NCBI GenBank assembly: GCA_037783545.1
Contig: JBBELK010001526.1
Coordinates: 24,644-88,643 of the forward strand
From: Henricia sp. BOLD:AAB3569
Lineage: Eukaryota > Echinodermata > Asteroidea > Spinulosida > Echinasteridae
Direction of reading: 5' to 3'
DNA: 64,000 nt
Part shown: one piece after another, positions 11,584 to 22,900 of the stretch
Numbering within the stretch: position 1 is the first letter of the stretch
How the letters are laid out: every line of letters starts with the position of its first letter
Notes under the pieces: generated by a model
The model's input: only the letters and a program-made list of their open reading frames with translations
Databases searched by the model: none
Told to the model about the DNA's origin: nothing
Made by a program: the position numbers and the translations under genes

Positions 11584-12094
11584 GAAGCGTGTTTTTTTAA
11601 TTCAAATTACAAACTGTATAGTTTATTTTGTTTGAAAGTTTGGTAGGAATGGGACAGTCATAAGGAACGGAACCCAATACAATTTCTGGAAAGTATAGAA
11701 ATCGTTTCTTTTCGGCATAACATGACCGAATTGATTAAATTACATCAAAATGACTCGGGCGTGAGTTGGCTCCAGACAACAGCCGGCTCACTCCACAGTT
11801 TTGCGTGTGTTTCCTTAGGGTATTGTTACGTCGCTTAAATTTGCAGAGTGGAAATTCCCTGATATCTCAGGATGGACATTTCTATGCCCATTATCTCTTC
11901 GAACCACGGCAGGCGTTATATCACACAGTGAGCTCCATATTGTAGTTTTAATCTTCTGTTGCAATCCCGTAACTATAGCCATTTATTATCGCGTTACAGT
12001 TACCGTAACTATAGCCACTGCGTAAAATTTTTGGTAAAAAAATGACTCCTAACAAAAATGTAATGGAAAATCTTTTGCAAAAATAAATGACATT

Positions 12095-12215
12095 TTTCGT
12101 AAAAATCTGAAATTCTCAAATTTATATTTTATTTCCTGGACGAGCAATCAAGGTCAAATTCAAGGAATATCATCTATGGGTTCTAGGCAACATTTCTTGC
12201 AATTTAAAAAAAAAA
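12095..12215 (-). repeat. Isolated inverted fragment of the 3-9 kb satellite unit
   Basis: TTATTTCCTGGACGAGCAA and GGTTCTAGGCAACATTTCTT match the inverted units at 3.2-3.5 kb, so the unit also exists dispersed. Confidence 0.65.
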
Positions 12216-12562
12216 TCTGAATCAAAATGTGTTGTAAAGGTGCCATGTGTTGGGCATAAAATTTAAGCATTTAGGGCATTTTTGCCGTATTTCTTTTCAA
12301 AATTTTTTCAACATTTAACATTAAATCGTATGAACAACAACTTTAGAAAAAAACTAACAAATTGTCTCAATTTAAACAATGTATTTGAACAAACCTTTTT
12401 CAAACGTACACACTTTGCCTGGACAGTAGTGAAAAATTGACAAAATTGACAAGGTCAAACTGCTGTCCTGGCAAAATGTACTTCTATGTTTCCAATTACA
12501 ATGTACGTGTACATTCTTTATAAGCACCAGTCTTTGAAAATTGTTCTGTATCTAAATGGAAT

Positions 12563-14965
12563 TCAAGATAACATCTCTCGTTGCAGTTTATCTCCCTCCA
12601 TGGTCAACTTCCTTCTTTCGGCTTCCAATTTTAACGTCTCAGCCTCAAGTTTGGCCATTTCAAGTTTGATTTTTTGTCGTTCCAAGGCCAGATTTTCCTG
12701 CTGCATCCTCAAAACATTTTTTTGGAGTTGCAGAAGCTGGTCATCCCCTGCATTAGGCATTGTAGCATTCGTACCTGTTCCAGGACCGCTGTTAATTCCA
12801 CTGATCCCACTTTCGCTACCATTTATCCCACCGCTGCCACCATTAAATACTGCATTATGTGCTGTTGAACTCCCTGAGGACAAGTGCATTGCACGAACAC
12901 TACCACTGCTCCTGTTCACATCTGAAGGAATTCCATTCACAGAATCAGTCACACATTGATGTGACATCGGTCTTGGACCTTGGTTGGAAGCACTTGCATA
13001 TCCCAGGACACAGTTTATTGGAGACCCGACAATGTTCCGATCAGAGCCAGAGGTAGTTGTGGTTACAGGAATGGATGAGCCGCTCTGAGTCAGGAGGCAT
13101 TTTCTTTGGTTGTTGCCGTCTATCCAGGATTTCTCTATAGTCCATGAGTCGTGATTAGGGACAGTAGAGCCAGTCTGTGTTTGCTGTCTGTTGACAAGGT
13201 GCTCCCCGACGGTACTACCGAAGGTTGGATGATACGAGTGCTGGTAATTCTCCGTCAGGGCACTTGGTGAAATTCCAATCTGCTGGAGTGTGTTCTGGGC
13301 CGTGTGCTCCCACATAGGTGGCCTGAAATGAAAACAAAATTGTTTTAATGAATCCCAAAATACTCTCCAAAAATACCTAGGGAAAGAATTGTGAACAAAA
13401 CATACGAGACAGGCTGAAAAATGTATAGGTACATGTGTTTCCTTACAAGAACTTAAATTTGTCCTCACCCCTACCGGTAAATTTGTTTTTCCCATCAAAT
13501 ATACACTTACCGGTCCTGGAGTCATTAAAAAAAACAAAATTCTCAACTCTTACCATACCTACATAGAACAATCAATATTTATCCACATACCCCAAAGTAC
13601 GAAAGTATCGCCTAAAGCTCTGACATTTTAAGAACTCATGTTGAAATTAAAGTAAATTTTAAAGCAGCATCCGTGTTTTATACTTAGTCTTTCTTAACCT
13701 TTCATACTCTCCAGAATGTTTCAATATCTTTCTGGGGAATTTAGGGGATTTTCTGAGGATTTCGTAGAACGGGTTTTTAAATTTATAGGGAAAGCTGCCA
13801 GCCACTTAGATGTGTCTGAAGTCAGGAGATTAACCTTCTTTCCATGTGTCTTTAAAATCTGGGAAAGTTGGTAGCTTTGCTATGTTTTGGGGGCTGGACT
13901 AAATAGTCAAATTTTGAAAACAAATCTTTAAATACTTGAAAGCACCAATGCAAGTTACTAACATTTTATTCATTTTTTTAATATACTGAACTGCAAATTA
14001 GCCCACGTTTGAGTTCGTGTTCTATCTAATTTTTGTAATTTTGATTGGTGTATTTCAGGATTAAAGTATCAGTACACATGTTGCGTGAAGCTTTGTTTGC
14101 ATGTAATTATGTCAACCAATTATTACTTACCCTTGATTAAACGAGTCCATTTCCGTTTTAACCGTAATGGCTGGTTCCATATCTTGGCAATTGCTTCTGA
14201 GGCCCTCAAGTATAGGGTGGTGATCTGAGAAAAGATGTGAAAAAGGGAATTAGCCAATAAACCGATCTGATCAGATCAAGGAATAAAAAAATGGGGAAGA
14301 ATTTCATACTCGGACGTCACTATTTTTTCCTTAAAATGACTTGCATGTATTTGGCACCAACAAGTGTACAGCTAAAGAAAAAAACAAAATTTGGAGGGAA
14401 AAAAATATGAAGATTTTACTAAGAACAACTAATTCTGAGTTAATTGTCCCATAGGTTTAATGCAGGAGGGCTTATGTGATGTCCGACTTGTAAATTCTTT
14501 CCAAAAAATGACTTAGCGTAGACTACTATTAGGTCCAAATTTAAGTGCTGGCTTCATGTAGTTTCATGTACAATAAGAATGTACAATTACCATGATCTTG
14601 GAGGTTGTGTTGCATCCCTATGCTGTCGTGCATTTGGTCATCATATTCGCTAGATTCATCATCTTGGTCCGATGACGATGTGATGTCGCCATACCAACTA
14701 CTGCTTCTTTCCCTGCATCCTGAAATTAAGAAGTTACATGATACAATAATCTATTGTATTTTAAAGAATCCACACAATTTTTGAAATGTTGTTCTTTGGT
14801 TCGTAGGGTGCAGTGAATAGACCTTATCACAATTACAACTTGGGTGAGTTGGCACAAAATATTTTCTTCATTTTTCTGCATACTCACGGAAATAATTTCG
14901 TTGTTGATTATGACTTCAGACCCTGCTTCGGGAAAATCGAATGTTAATTGAGGTTTGTTTTGCAT
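12563..14965 (-). CDS. Gene B: unrecognised coiled-coil protein, four coding exons, paralogue of gene A
   Basis: Reconstructed exons on the minus strand: 14965-14884, 14719-14591, 14224-14131 and 13322-12563, about 354 residues. Phases agree if exon 1 uses the gtatgc donor; the stronger-looking gtgagt four bases earlier would break the frame. A TGA lies immediately before the first ATG in frame, supporting this start. The open frame continues upstream of 13322, but that part is intron; the exon begins after TTTCAG. The protein has an acidic Ser/Asp-rich N-terminal third, a VKTE sumoylation-type motif near residue 92, the conserved DSWTIEKSWID block near residue 161 and a C-terminal charged coiled coil (LQKNVLRMQQENLALERQK and on). 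The family is unknown to me; it is probably nuclear, by composition only. Confidence 0.7.
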
Positions 14966-15040
14966 TCAGTTATTGCACAAGATGTATGCGCGCATGCAGT
15001 GCCCTCTATTGTCGCGCTTTAATACGCACGGAGTACTTAC

Positions 15041-15063
15041 ATTGTGATTTTGTCCATTACTCT
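15041..15063 (-). other. Possible 23-nt micro-exon between the Crypton-derived ORF and gene B
   Basis: Flanked by TTACTACAG upstream and a gtaagt donor downstream. It is in frame with the phase-1 end of the exon at 15292 and would add eight residues. Joining onward to gene B needs a weaker donor, so the link is unproven. Confidence 0.25.
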
Positions 15064-15094
15064 CTGTAGTAATTTTATCAATTATTTATCTCAG

Positions 15095-15205
15095 AAATGC
15101 AAATTTTCGACAGAAGTGCAAGTGGAAAGTATATCTTAGAATTGGATTATCTATCGATTCCAGGAGGTAATTTCCTTAAAATCTTCGTCAATGTGAACAA
15201 AAAAA
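15095..15205. repeat. Dispersed repeat shared with 30388-30500
   Basis: Both places carry GACA-x-AAGTGCAAGTGG, GATTATCT and CGATTCCAGGAG followed by AATTTCCTT in the same order. Confidence 0.55.
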
Positions 15206-15250
15206 ACACCAGTTTTTCTATCAAACTGAAACTTGGTGAACTTTTCAATT

Positions 15251-16294
15251 CTAATAACATGAAACAAAACAAAACAACTGCAGAAAATTACCAGAGTTCC
15301 TTCTTCTTTTGCTTGTCCTCCGCAGACACTGATTAGAGTACATAGTTGAGCACCCCGCCTCGGCCGAGATTTCTCGCATTTTATTACCAAGTGTGTTCTT
15401 CCCAAGCGGAAAGGAGTCATACCAAACCGGGTCACATGACATATTCATACACATCTTTTTCGGCCTTTGCCAGAAAAACTCGCAATGTGGGTGGAGCCTT
15501 GCCACATATCTGGTGAAATTGGATACAGGGCAACTTTGAGGTTTTCCAGGCGTTTCGTACATACGCTTGTCATTTTGGTGGTGACTCTGAGGACTGTCAC
15601 GGTCTATTTCATCATCGTCGTCATCCGGGTCAAAGCACACATAGCGTAGATTTGTGGACGGATCAAGCATAATCTTGAAATGCAATTTTGTCATTCCGCG
15701 TAGGTTGTGGCGACCGTAAGTTGAAAAACACAACTGCATCATCAGATCGATAAAAACTGTGTTTTGGAGACCCTTTGGTGTTGAGCAATCCGTGGCAGGA
15801 GACGATCGAATTTTCGCCATGTTTTTCTTTCTAACATGACTCATTTTTACCGATGTTTTGAGGTTTCTCAACACACTCATAAACGTGGCATTAGCGGCCT
15901 GAAATTCACTCCCGCTGGCAATATCCACTTTCATGACTTTTAGAAAGTGTCTCTGCAGACCGTAACGCACCGTAGCCATCGAACGCCTTGCGTAGAAGCT
16001 ACCGTCTTTCTGGCGCACGTTGCTGTAGAACTCCCGGAGGAATTGGCACAATTCCCCCGGGGCCATTTGCTCGACGGCCGCTAGTGTCGTGTTGGCGGTC
16101 TTTGTGCAGTAATCGGAAAGAACCTTCACGGAGGTGGCAACGACTGCTTTGGTGTTCTTTGAATGACTAGAGCCGGCAAATTGGTCTTCTGTTTCGTCAG
16201 GAAATTCGTGAATTCCTGACAAATTACCGCAGTAACTGTCAGGAGAAGGCCCATTTTCATCGATGATTTCGTCTTCGCCTACCGGCATCGCCAT
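15251..16294 (-). CDS. Crypton-derived DUF3504-type (tyrosine-recombinase-like) protein exon
   Basis: A single long exon encodes the domain shared by Crypton transposons and domesticated relatives such as QRICH1 and ZMYM-type proteins. Visible family blocks, in order: ELCQFLREFYSNVRQKDGS with a following RRSMATVRYGLQRHF, a central GRHNLRGMTK block, RMYETPGKPQSCPVSNFTRY, FFWQRPK, VWYDSFPLGKNTLGNKM and YSNQCLRRTS. In active tyrosine recombinases the last block carries His-x-x-Arg; here the His is Gln, so recombinase activity is doubtful. The start at 16294 is chosen for its context (ACAATGGCGATGCC), although the frame is open to 16324. A gtaatt donor after 15292 would remove the last hydrophobic residues before the stop at 15251. 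This may be a stand-alone gene or the 5' exon of gene B, which follows on the same strand. Confidence 0.65.
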   Translation of the reverse strand: MAMPVGEDEIIDENGPSPDSYCGNLSGIHEFPDETEDQFAGSSHSKNTKAVVATSVKVLSDYCTKTANTTLAAVEQMAPGELCQFLREFYSNVRQKDGSFYARRSMATVRYGLQRHFLKVMKVDIASGSEFQAANATFMSVLRNLKTSVKMSHVRKKNMAKIRSSPATDCSTPKGLQNTVFIDLMMQLCFSTYGRHNLRGMTKLHFKIMLDPSTNLRYVCFDPDDDDDEIDRDSPQSHHQNDKRMYETPGKPQSCPVSNFTRYVARLHPHCEFFWQRPKKMCMNMSCDPVWYDSFPLGKNTLGNKMREISAEAGCSTMYSNQCLRRTSKRRRNSGNFLQLFCFVSCY

Positions 16295-16329
16295 TGTAAA
16301 AGAAAACAAGCAGAGCGCCACCAATGTGC

Positions 16330-16862
16330 AAGTTTACATATAACCAACTCGACTGCTCGTCATACAAACTCGACCATACGACCAACTTACCCGTTGACCA
16401 ACTCGACTTCAAGCATTTGCCGATTTGGCCAACTCGACCTATTAAATTCGCTCTTTGCCGATTTAGCCAACTCGGGCCCAATTTCATAAAGCTGCTTTAT
16501 AAAAATTGGTTAGCAGTCAAAACCTCCGCCATGTGATGTGTATTGCAATTGACTGGTGTTCTGCTTTGCTATTCTTGCTAAGAACACAAACCTGCATACA
16601 AATTTGACTATGAACGACCATTTAATATTAAGCAAAGAAATTTTGGATTAAATAATTTCTTCTGCTCAACAGCTTTATGAAACTGGCCTCATGAAATATT
16701 GGCCAATCGACCCAAGTCGGCCCAATACTAGTAGCTGATTTGGCCCGTTGGACCCTAATTGCCGATTCGGACCCTTTGCTAGCAAAACGGTCGAGTTTGA
16801 CAAAGCACAACGGTCGAGTTGGACAAAGCACAACGGTCAAGTTGGTTCCGAATCGAGTTGAA
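16330..16862. repeat. CAACTCGAC-rich element with a second TIR element inside
   Basis: CCAACTCGAC/GTCGAGTTGG motifs recur on both sides, and an inner element (GGGCCCAATTTCATAAAGCT at 16474 to CAACAGCTTTATGAAACTGG near 16686) sits between them. The GTCGAGTTGG motif recurs five times in tandem at 32530-32625. Confidence 0.55.
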
Positions 16863-16869
16863 AATTAAA

Positions 16870-17600
16870 AGGCTCTACATGTACATCATGAATATTAAAA
16901 TAAATCTTCCAATCAGATGCATAGAAATATCAAATACTATAGGCAAGATTTGGTATGGGCCGTAAATGCAATATAATTTAAATAAAACAATAAAATTGTC
17001 CTCCTCCGGATTAGAACCAGAGACCTCTAGCATACTTGTAAGGTGCTCTACCAACATGAGACGGTGCACAAACAAGAAATGAGAAAAGAAAATCCACGAG
17101 ACAAGAAATACACAAGCCATAAAACTGTATAAGTTATGGCGTTTATAAACAAACGAAATAGTGGCAATGTTTATACAAGTTTGGCTGGACCCCCTTGCCA
17201 AATTTTGTGCATATTGCAAGTTTTTCTAAATTAAATGTCCCACTGTCTGTCCTATCCTGTTACATAAAGTTGTATGGACAATTTGTAAAGGGATGTTTTA
17301 CAAAGGTATGTTGTAAGACTATGTTACCCTTTTGGGAGTTTCAGTTTTCTCTGAATGAATTAAAGTTGTTTCTTCTATTTTTAGAGAAGGTTAAAGCGTT
17401 GTTGGGAAAATATTATTTTGATCACCAAATAAACTAAGAAAGAACAAAATTCTTTTATATTTTGATGGTTTTAAATATTTTGAAGTAGTTTCTGTTAATC
17501 GAAGAGTGTGATGTCAATTGTAGTCGTAAGAAATCTTTTTTCCTCCAAACATAAGGCGGCCGTGTGATTTTGTTATGTGTCACATTTTTCATGAAATTAT
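16870..17600. other. Intergenic, no gene recognised
   Basis: A CCGGATTAGAACCAGAGACC-type tRNA-like remnant lies near 17000-17050; otherwise nothing is supported. Confidence 0.4.
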
Positions 17601-17639
17601 GATAAATTCCATCATATCCTGAACCAAACTTGGGATGAG

Positions 17640-19810
17640 AGAAAAATTGTAAGGGCTTTATCAGGATTCGAACTCGAGACCACTGACGCACTGGGCATCC
17701 CTCTACCAGCTGAGCTATGAGGCACAGTGGTATACTCCCTCAGGTTTTTCCCCAAGACCTATCTGACACACCAGGCAGATGCTCTACCAGCTGAGCTATG
17801 AGGCACAGTGGTATACTCCCTCAGGTTTCCCCAAAGACCTCTGAACAGATGATCTACCAGCTGAGCTATGAGACAGTGGTATACTCGCTCAGGTTTTCCC
17901 CAAGACCTCTGACACACCAGGCAGATGCTCTACCAGCTAAGCTATGAGGCACAGTGGTATACTCCCTCAGGTTTCCCCCCAAGACCTCTGAACAGATGAT
18001 CTACCAGCTAGGCTATGAGACACAGTGGTATACTCGCTCAGGTTTCCCCCAAGACCTCTGACACACTGGACAGATGCTCTAACAGCTGAGCTATTAGGCA
18101 CAGTGGTATACTCGCTCAGGTTTCCCCTTGGACTTCAGACACACGGGGCAGATGATCTACCAGCCGAGCTATGAGGCACAGCTGTATACTCCCTAAGGTT
18201 TCCCCCAAGACCTCTTACACACTGGACAGATGATCTACCAGCTGAGCTATGAGGCACAGTGGTATACTCGCTCAGGTTTCCCCCAGGACTTCAGACACAC
18301 GGGGCAGATGATCTACCAGCTGAGCTATGAGGCACAGCTGTATACTCCCTCAGGTTTCCCCCAAGACCTCTGAACAGATGATCTACCAGCTGAGCTATGA
18401 GACACAGTGGTATACTCGCTCAGGTTTCCCCCAAGACCTCTGACACACTGGACAGATGATCTACCAGCTGAGCTATGAGGCACAGTGGTATACTCGCTCA
18501 GGTTTCCCCCAGGACTTCAGACACACGGGGCAGATGATCTACCAGCTGAGCTATGAGGCACAGCTGTATACTCCCTCAGGTTTCCCCCAAGACCTCTGAA
18601 CAGATGATCTACCAGCTGAGCTATGAGACACAGTGGTATACTCGCTCAGGTTTCCCCCAAGACCTCTGACACACTGGACAGATGCTCTAACAGCTGAGCT
18701 ATTAGGCACAGTGGTATACTCGCTCAGGTTTCCCCTTGGACTTCAGACACACGGGGCAGATGATCTACCAGCCGAGCTATGAGGCACAGCTGTATACTCC
18801 CTAAGGTTTCCCCCAAGACCTCTTACACACTGGACAGATGATCTACCAGCTGAGCTATGAGGCACAGTGGTATACTCGCTCAGGTTTCCCCCAGGACTTC
18901 AGACACACGGGGCAGATGATCTACCAGCTGAGCTATGAGGCACAGCTGTATACTCCCTCAGGTTTCCCCCAAGACCTCTGAACAGATGATCTACCAGCTG
19001 AGCTATGAGACACAGTGGTATACTCGCTCAGGTTTCCCCCAAGACCTCTGACACACTGGACAGATGATCTACCAGCTGAGCTATGAGGCACAGTGGTATA
19101 CTCACTCAGGTTTCCCCCAGGACTTCAGACACACGGGGCAGATGATCTACCAGCTGAGCTATGAGGCACAGCTGTATACTCCCTCAGGTTTCCCCCAAGA
19201 CCTCTGAACAGATGATCTACCAGCTGAGCTATGAGACACAGTGGTATACTCGCTCAGGTTTCCCCCAAGACCTCTGACACACTGGACAGATGATCTACCA
19301 GCTGAGATATGAGGCACAGTGGTATGCTCCCTCAGGTTTCCCCACCCCCCCCCAAGACCTCTGACACATCAGGCAGATGCTCTACCTGCTGAGCTATGAG
19401 ACACAGTGGTAAACTCCTGCAGGTTTTCCCCTAAGACCTCTGACACACCAGGCAGATGCTCTACCAGCTGAGCTATGAGGCACAGTGGTAAACTCCTGCA
19501 GGTTTTCCCCAAGACCTCTGACACACCAGACAGATGCTCTACCAGCTGAGCTATGATGCACAGCTGTATACTCCCTAAGGTTTCCCCAAAGACCTCTGAC
19601 ACACCAGGCAGAGCTCTACCAGCTGAGCTATGAGGCACAGCGGTATACTCCCTAAGGTTTCCCCCAAGACCTCCGACACACCAGGCAGATGCTCTACCAG
19701 CTGAGGTATGAGACACAGTGGTATACTCCCGCAGGTTTTTCACCTGGCGAGTCAGTGGTCTCGGGTTCGAATCCCGATAAGACCCTTATGATTTTTCTCT
19801 CATCCCAAAT
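17640..19810 (-). repeat. tRNA-like tandem array, about 27 units of about 76 bp, with inverted tails
   Basis: Read on the minus strand each unit has the A-box segment TAGCTCAGCTGGTAGAGCAT and a GTGTGTCAGAGGTCTTGGGG arm. Only the left end (17660-17690) has a B-box-type GTTCGAATCC with a TTTCTCTCATCCCA tail. The right end (19745-19800) carries the same B-box and tail in the opposite orientation, so the array is flanked by inverted tails. A 608-bp (eight-unit) higher-order repeat is visible: the variant CTCTAACAGCTGAGCTATTA recurs at about 18077 and 18685. Confidence 0.85.
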
Positions 19811-19989
19811 GTGGTTGTTCCATTCCAAGTTGTTATGTTCATATCCCAAACAGTGCATGTAAAAACCAAAACACAGACGCGTCCAAATAAATGCTACGAC
19901 TGGAAATAAAACACTGTGGCAAATAATTTAGCCGAAGCCAAGAAATTTGGACGCAGATTCACGTTTTTACGCATTCAGAGCTTTTTTTG

Positions 19990-22900
19990 TCAATGCGTCA
20001 TGACCGGATTGGTGGAAACGTTGTGGTGAAACGAGGCTGGCAAATGAGGGCGCTCTTCGAGTTTATCGTAGTCCACGTGGAACTCCTTAGCGACTTTGCA
20101 CCAGCGTTGGTGGTCGAAGTAGTAGTAGAGTCCGCGTTCATACAGGCTCGTTTTAACCTGGGGTTCCATCATGGGACCCCTTGTAATCCAGACACGCTCG
20201 TCTTTATGGTAACGCCAGTCACGGTTGTACCTGGCAATAAAAACAAAATTGCAGATGTACAAAAAGACATTCTAAGCTGCAGGGATGTAATTTGTTCCGG
20301 TTTTCCCGGAATAATCTTTGTCACAAACCAATTAGACAAAAGAAAGTTCCGGGGAAAACCAGAACAATCACATCCCTGAAGTTGGCTTGGGCGACTCCAG
20401 CATTTTCAGAGTCCACTCCGATTCGAAAAAAGAATCGCGACTCCTTTCAGAATCAGTTCCATTTTTCACAAGAAATTTTCAAAATGTTGAAAGCTAAATG
20501 CTGAAATGTACACCTTTGGGAACCAGGTTTAAAGTAAACTGTTACAAATAGTTTTATCCCCCTGTGTGATTAAAGGTATGCACGATTAAAACCAACCTGA
20601 GCAAAAACCAGCTCCGTACTTCGTCTAACTTTTGAGAAAACAGCAAAAATAAGTTTGCAGTCATTTCGCCCCAAAACCACTTCGCCCTGAACCATTTCGC
20701 CCTGAACCACGGCCTGTGCATGAAGTGGTTTTGGGGCGAAGTAGCATTTGGGCGATGTAGTGTTTAGACGAAGTGATTTGAGGCGAAATGGCACTCGGGC
20801 GAAGTGGTTTGGGGGCGAATTGAATTTTCGTCTCTTGAGACGAAAACTAATTGTTTTACTCATTTCTCAAAGACTATAGCACTTCAGACAAAACCATTTA
20901 AGGGGAAGTTTTCTACGGTCATCATGTTTATATTGTGTAAGTTAGTCCTAAATCTGTGAACATTTTTGATTTTCGAGATTACCAATCATGTATACTGCCT
21001 TTAAACAACATAAACATCCAACTTACACACTACAGTTCCATGAAATTAGGCTCTGAACAGTTCCAGAAAGAGTGTTGGGATTAAAATGGACTTACAGTTC
21101 GGCAGCTGCCGCTAGTTGTAAGACGTCTCCACCGTGCGTGTAGTACAAGTAGAATAGCAAGTCCTCTCCGTATCTGCTTAACTTGATTGGCGCCAACTGA
21201 TGTTAAACACAACGAAAAAAAAAACGAAATTAACTGTCATACTTAATAAACTTCTTATGAGATGAAACAAAAAATTATATGGGCATCATCATTGGGATTC
21301 GAACACAAGACATCTGACAAATTGGGAAGATGCTCTAATAATAATAATAATAATAATAATGAATATTTGTAATGCGCCGGTATCCATCAGAAAGATGCTC
21401 AGGGCGCAGTTATGAGGCACATTTGTATACTCCCTCAGGTTTTCCCCAAGAGCTCCGACAGATGCTCTACCAGCTGAGCTATGAAGCACAGAGGTATAGA
21501 CGAATCCGGTTGGACTCCTTCCCTGCACGTCCACCATTACTGGGGGCCATCCACTGCCATGAACTGGGCGCTCTGTGTTGTTGTTAAATTTAACAGCGCA
21601 CAACGTGCCCCCTTCGCGTACACAGGCTTCGCAAGCTTACAATAAACATGCACAATTTTTCAAAGTGACAACATAATGTAACAGCTTATCATCAACACAA
21701 AACGCACAGTTTATTGCACTGGATGGCCCCCAATTATGGCGGACGTACAGACTTCAGCTCTCGGATTGGTGTATACTCCCTCAAATTTTCTCAAGAACCC
21801 AAATTTTTCACGGTGTTAAATGAACGTGCAACTCAGTTAAACAATGTTGCAATCTTAATGAATTTCGCAAACGGTGAAAGTTAAAGGCACAGGCTCGTCA
21901 GCAATGCGCGCGCACCGAATTCGTGCCACGAAATACGCAGCTCGATAGCGCATTGCTGACGAGCCTGTGCCTTTAACACTCCATTTTGCATAAGCTAACT
22001 TTAAAAAAAATGTAAGCATAAATGGAAAACTGATTACCCTATGGTGAGTGTCGCTCACCTTGTCCCTTATATGCATGTTAGTGATATACTCCTGGGGGAC
22101 GTGGAAATCAATGTCCTGGGGCCGACTTGGTGCTTCCGCCCACGGCGATTGGAAAGTGCCGTAAAGATTCCTGGGGGAAAAATAAAAAGAGACAATGTTT
22201 ATAATCATTCAGTGGCCAATATTCAATGTTTACATTGCATCACTGGGCCAGAAGTAGGATGATTGATAGCTTCTATTATGCAGGGTACACTAATGAATGG
22301 AGCTTGGCTTGAGGTCCAGATTTCTAGGGTAGGCCTGACTGGTGAGTGAACTCGACATTAAAGTTGATCATCATTCAGTGGCCAATTTTCAATCACAGTT
22401 TTTTTATATTGTGTCACTAGGCCAGAAGTAAGATGATTGATAGCTTCTATTATGCAGGCTACACAAATTGGGGCTTGGCTGGGGGCACAGATTTCCCAGG
22501 ATCGGCCCTGCTTGAGAGAGAGCTCAACATTAAAGTTTATAGTCATTCAGTGGCCTATTTTCAACCACAGCTGTTGTTTACATTGTGTCACTGGGCCAGA
22601 AGTAGGATGATTGATAGCTTCTATCATGCACCATACACAAATGAATGGGGCTTGGCTGGTGGCCCAGATTTTCCAGGATCAGCCCTGCTTGAGAGAGAGG
22701 TCAACATTAAAGTTTATCATCATTCAGTGGCTAATTTTCAATCACAGCTGTAAATCATGGGTTAACTTACTCAGGAGAGTTGAGATTGAGTCCAAGTGTC
22801 GTCAAGTCGCTCCCCAACGCAAGTTGGACGAGGTTTGGGTCCGTTTCGGCCGCCCTGATAAACGTCAGCAAACCAACGATGCCGAAAGGGTCCGTCAAAA

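Noticed and set aside
13323-13546. N-terminal part of the 327-residue frame of gene B
   Set aside because: A clear TTTCAG acceptor precedes 13322 and the upstream exons join in phase there; the extension is intron.
17640-19810. Cluster of functional tRNA genes
   Set aside because: Units have a good A-box arm but no matching acceptor stem, no usable anticodon arm and no B box except at the ends; they are SINE-derived repeats.
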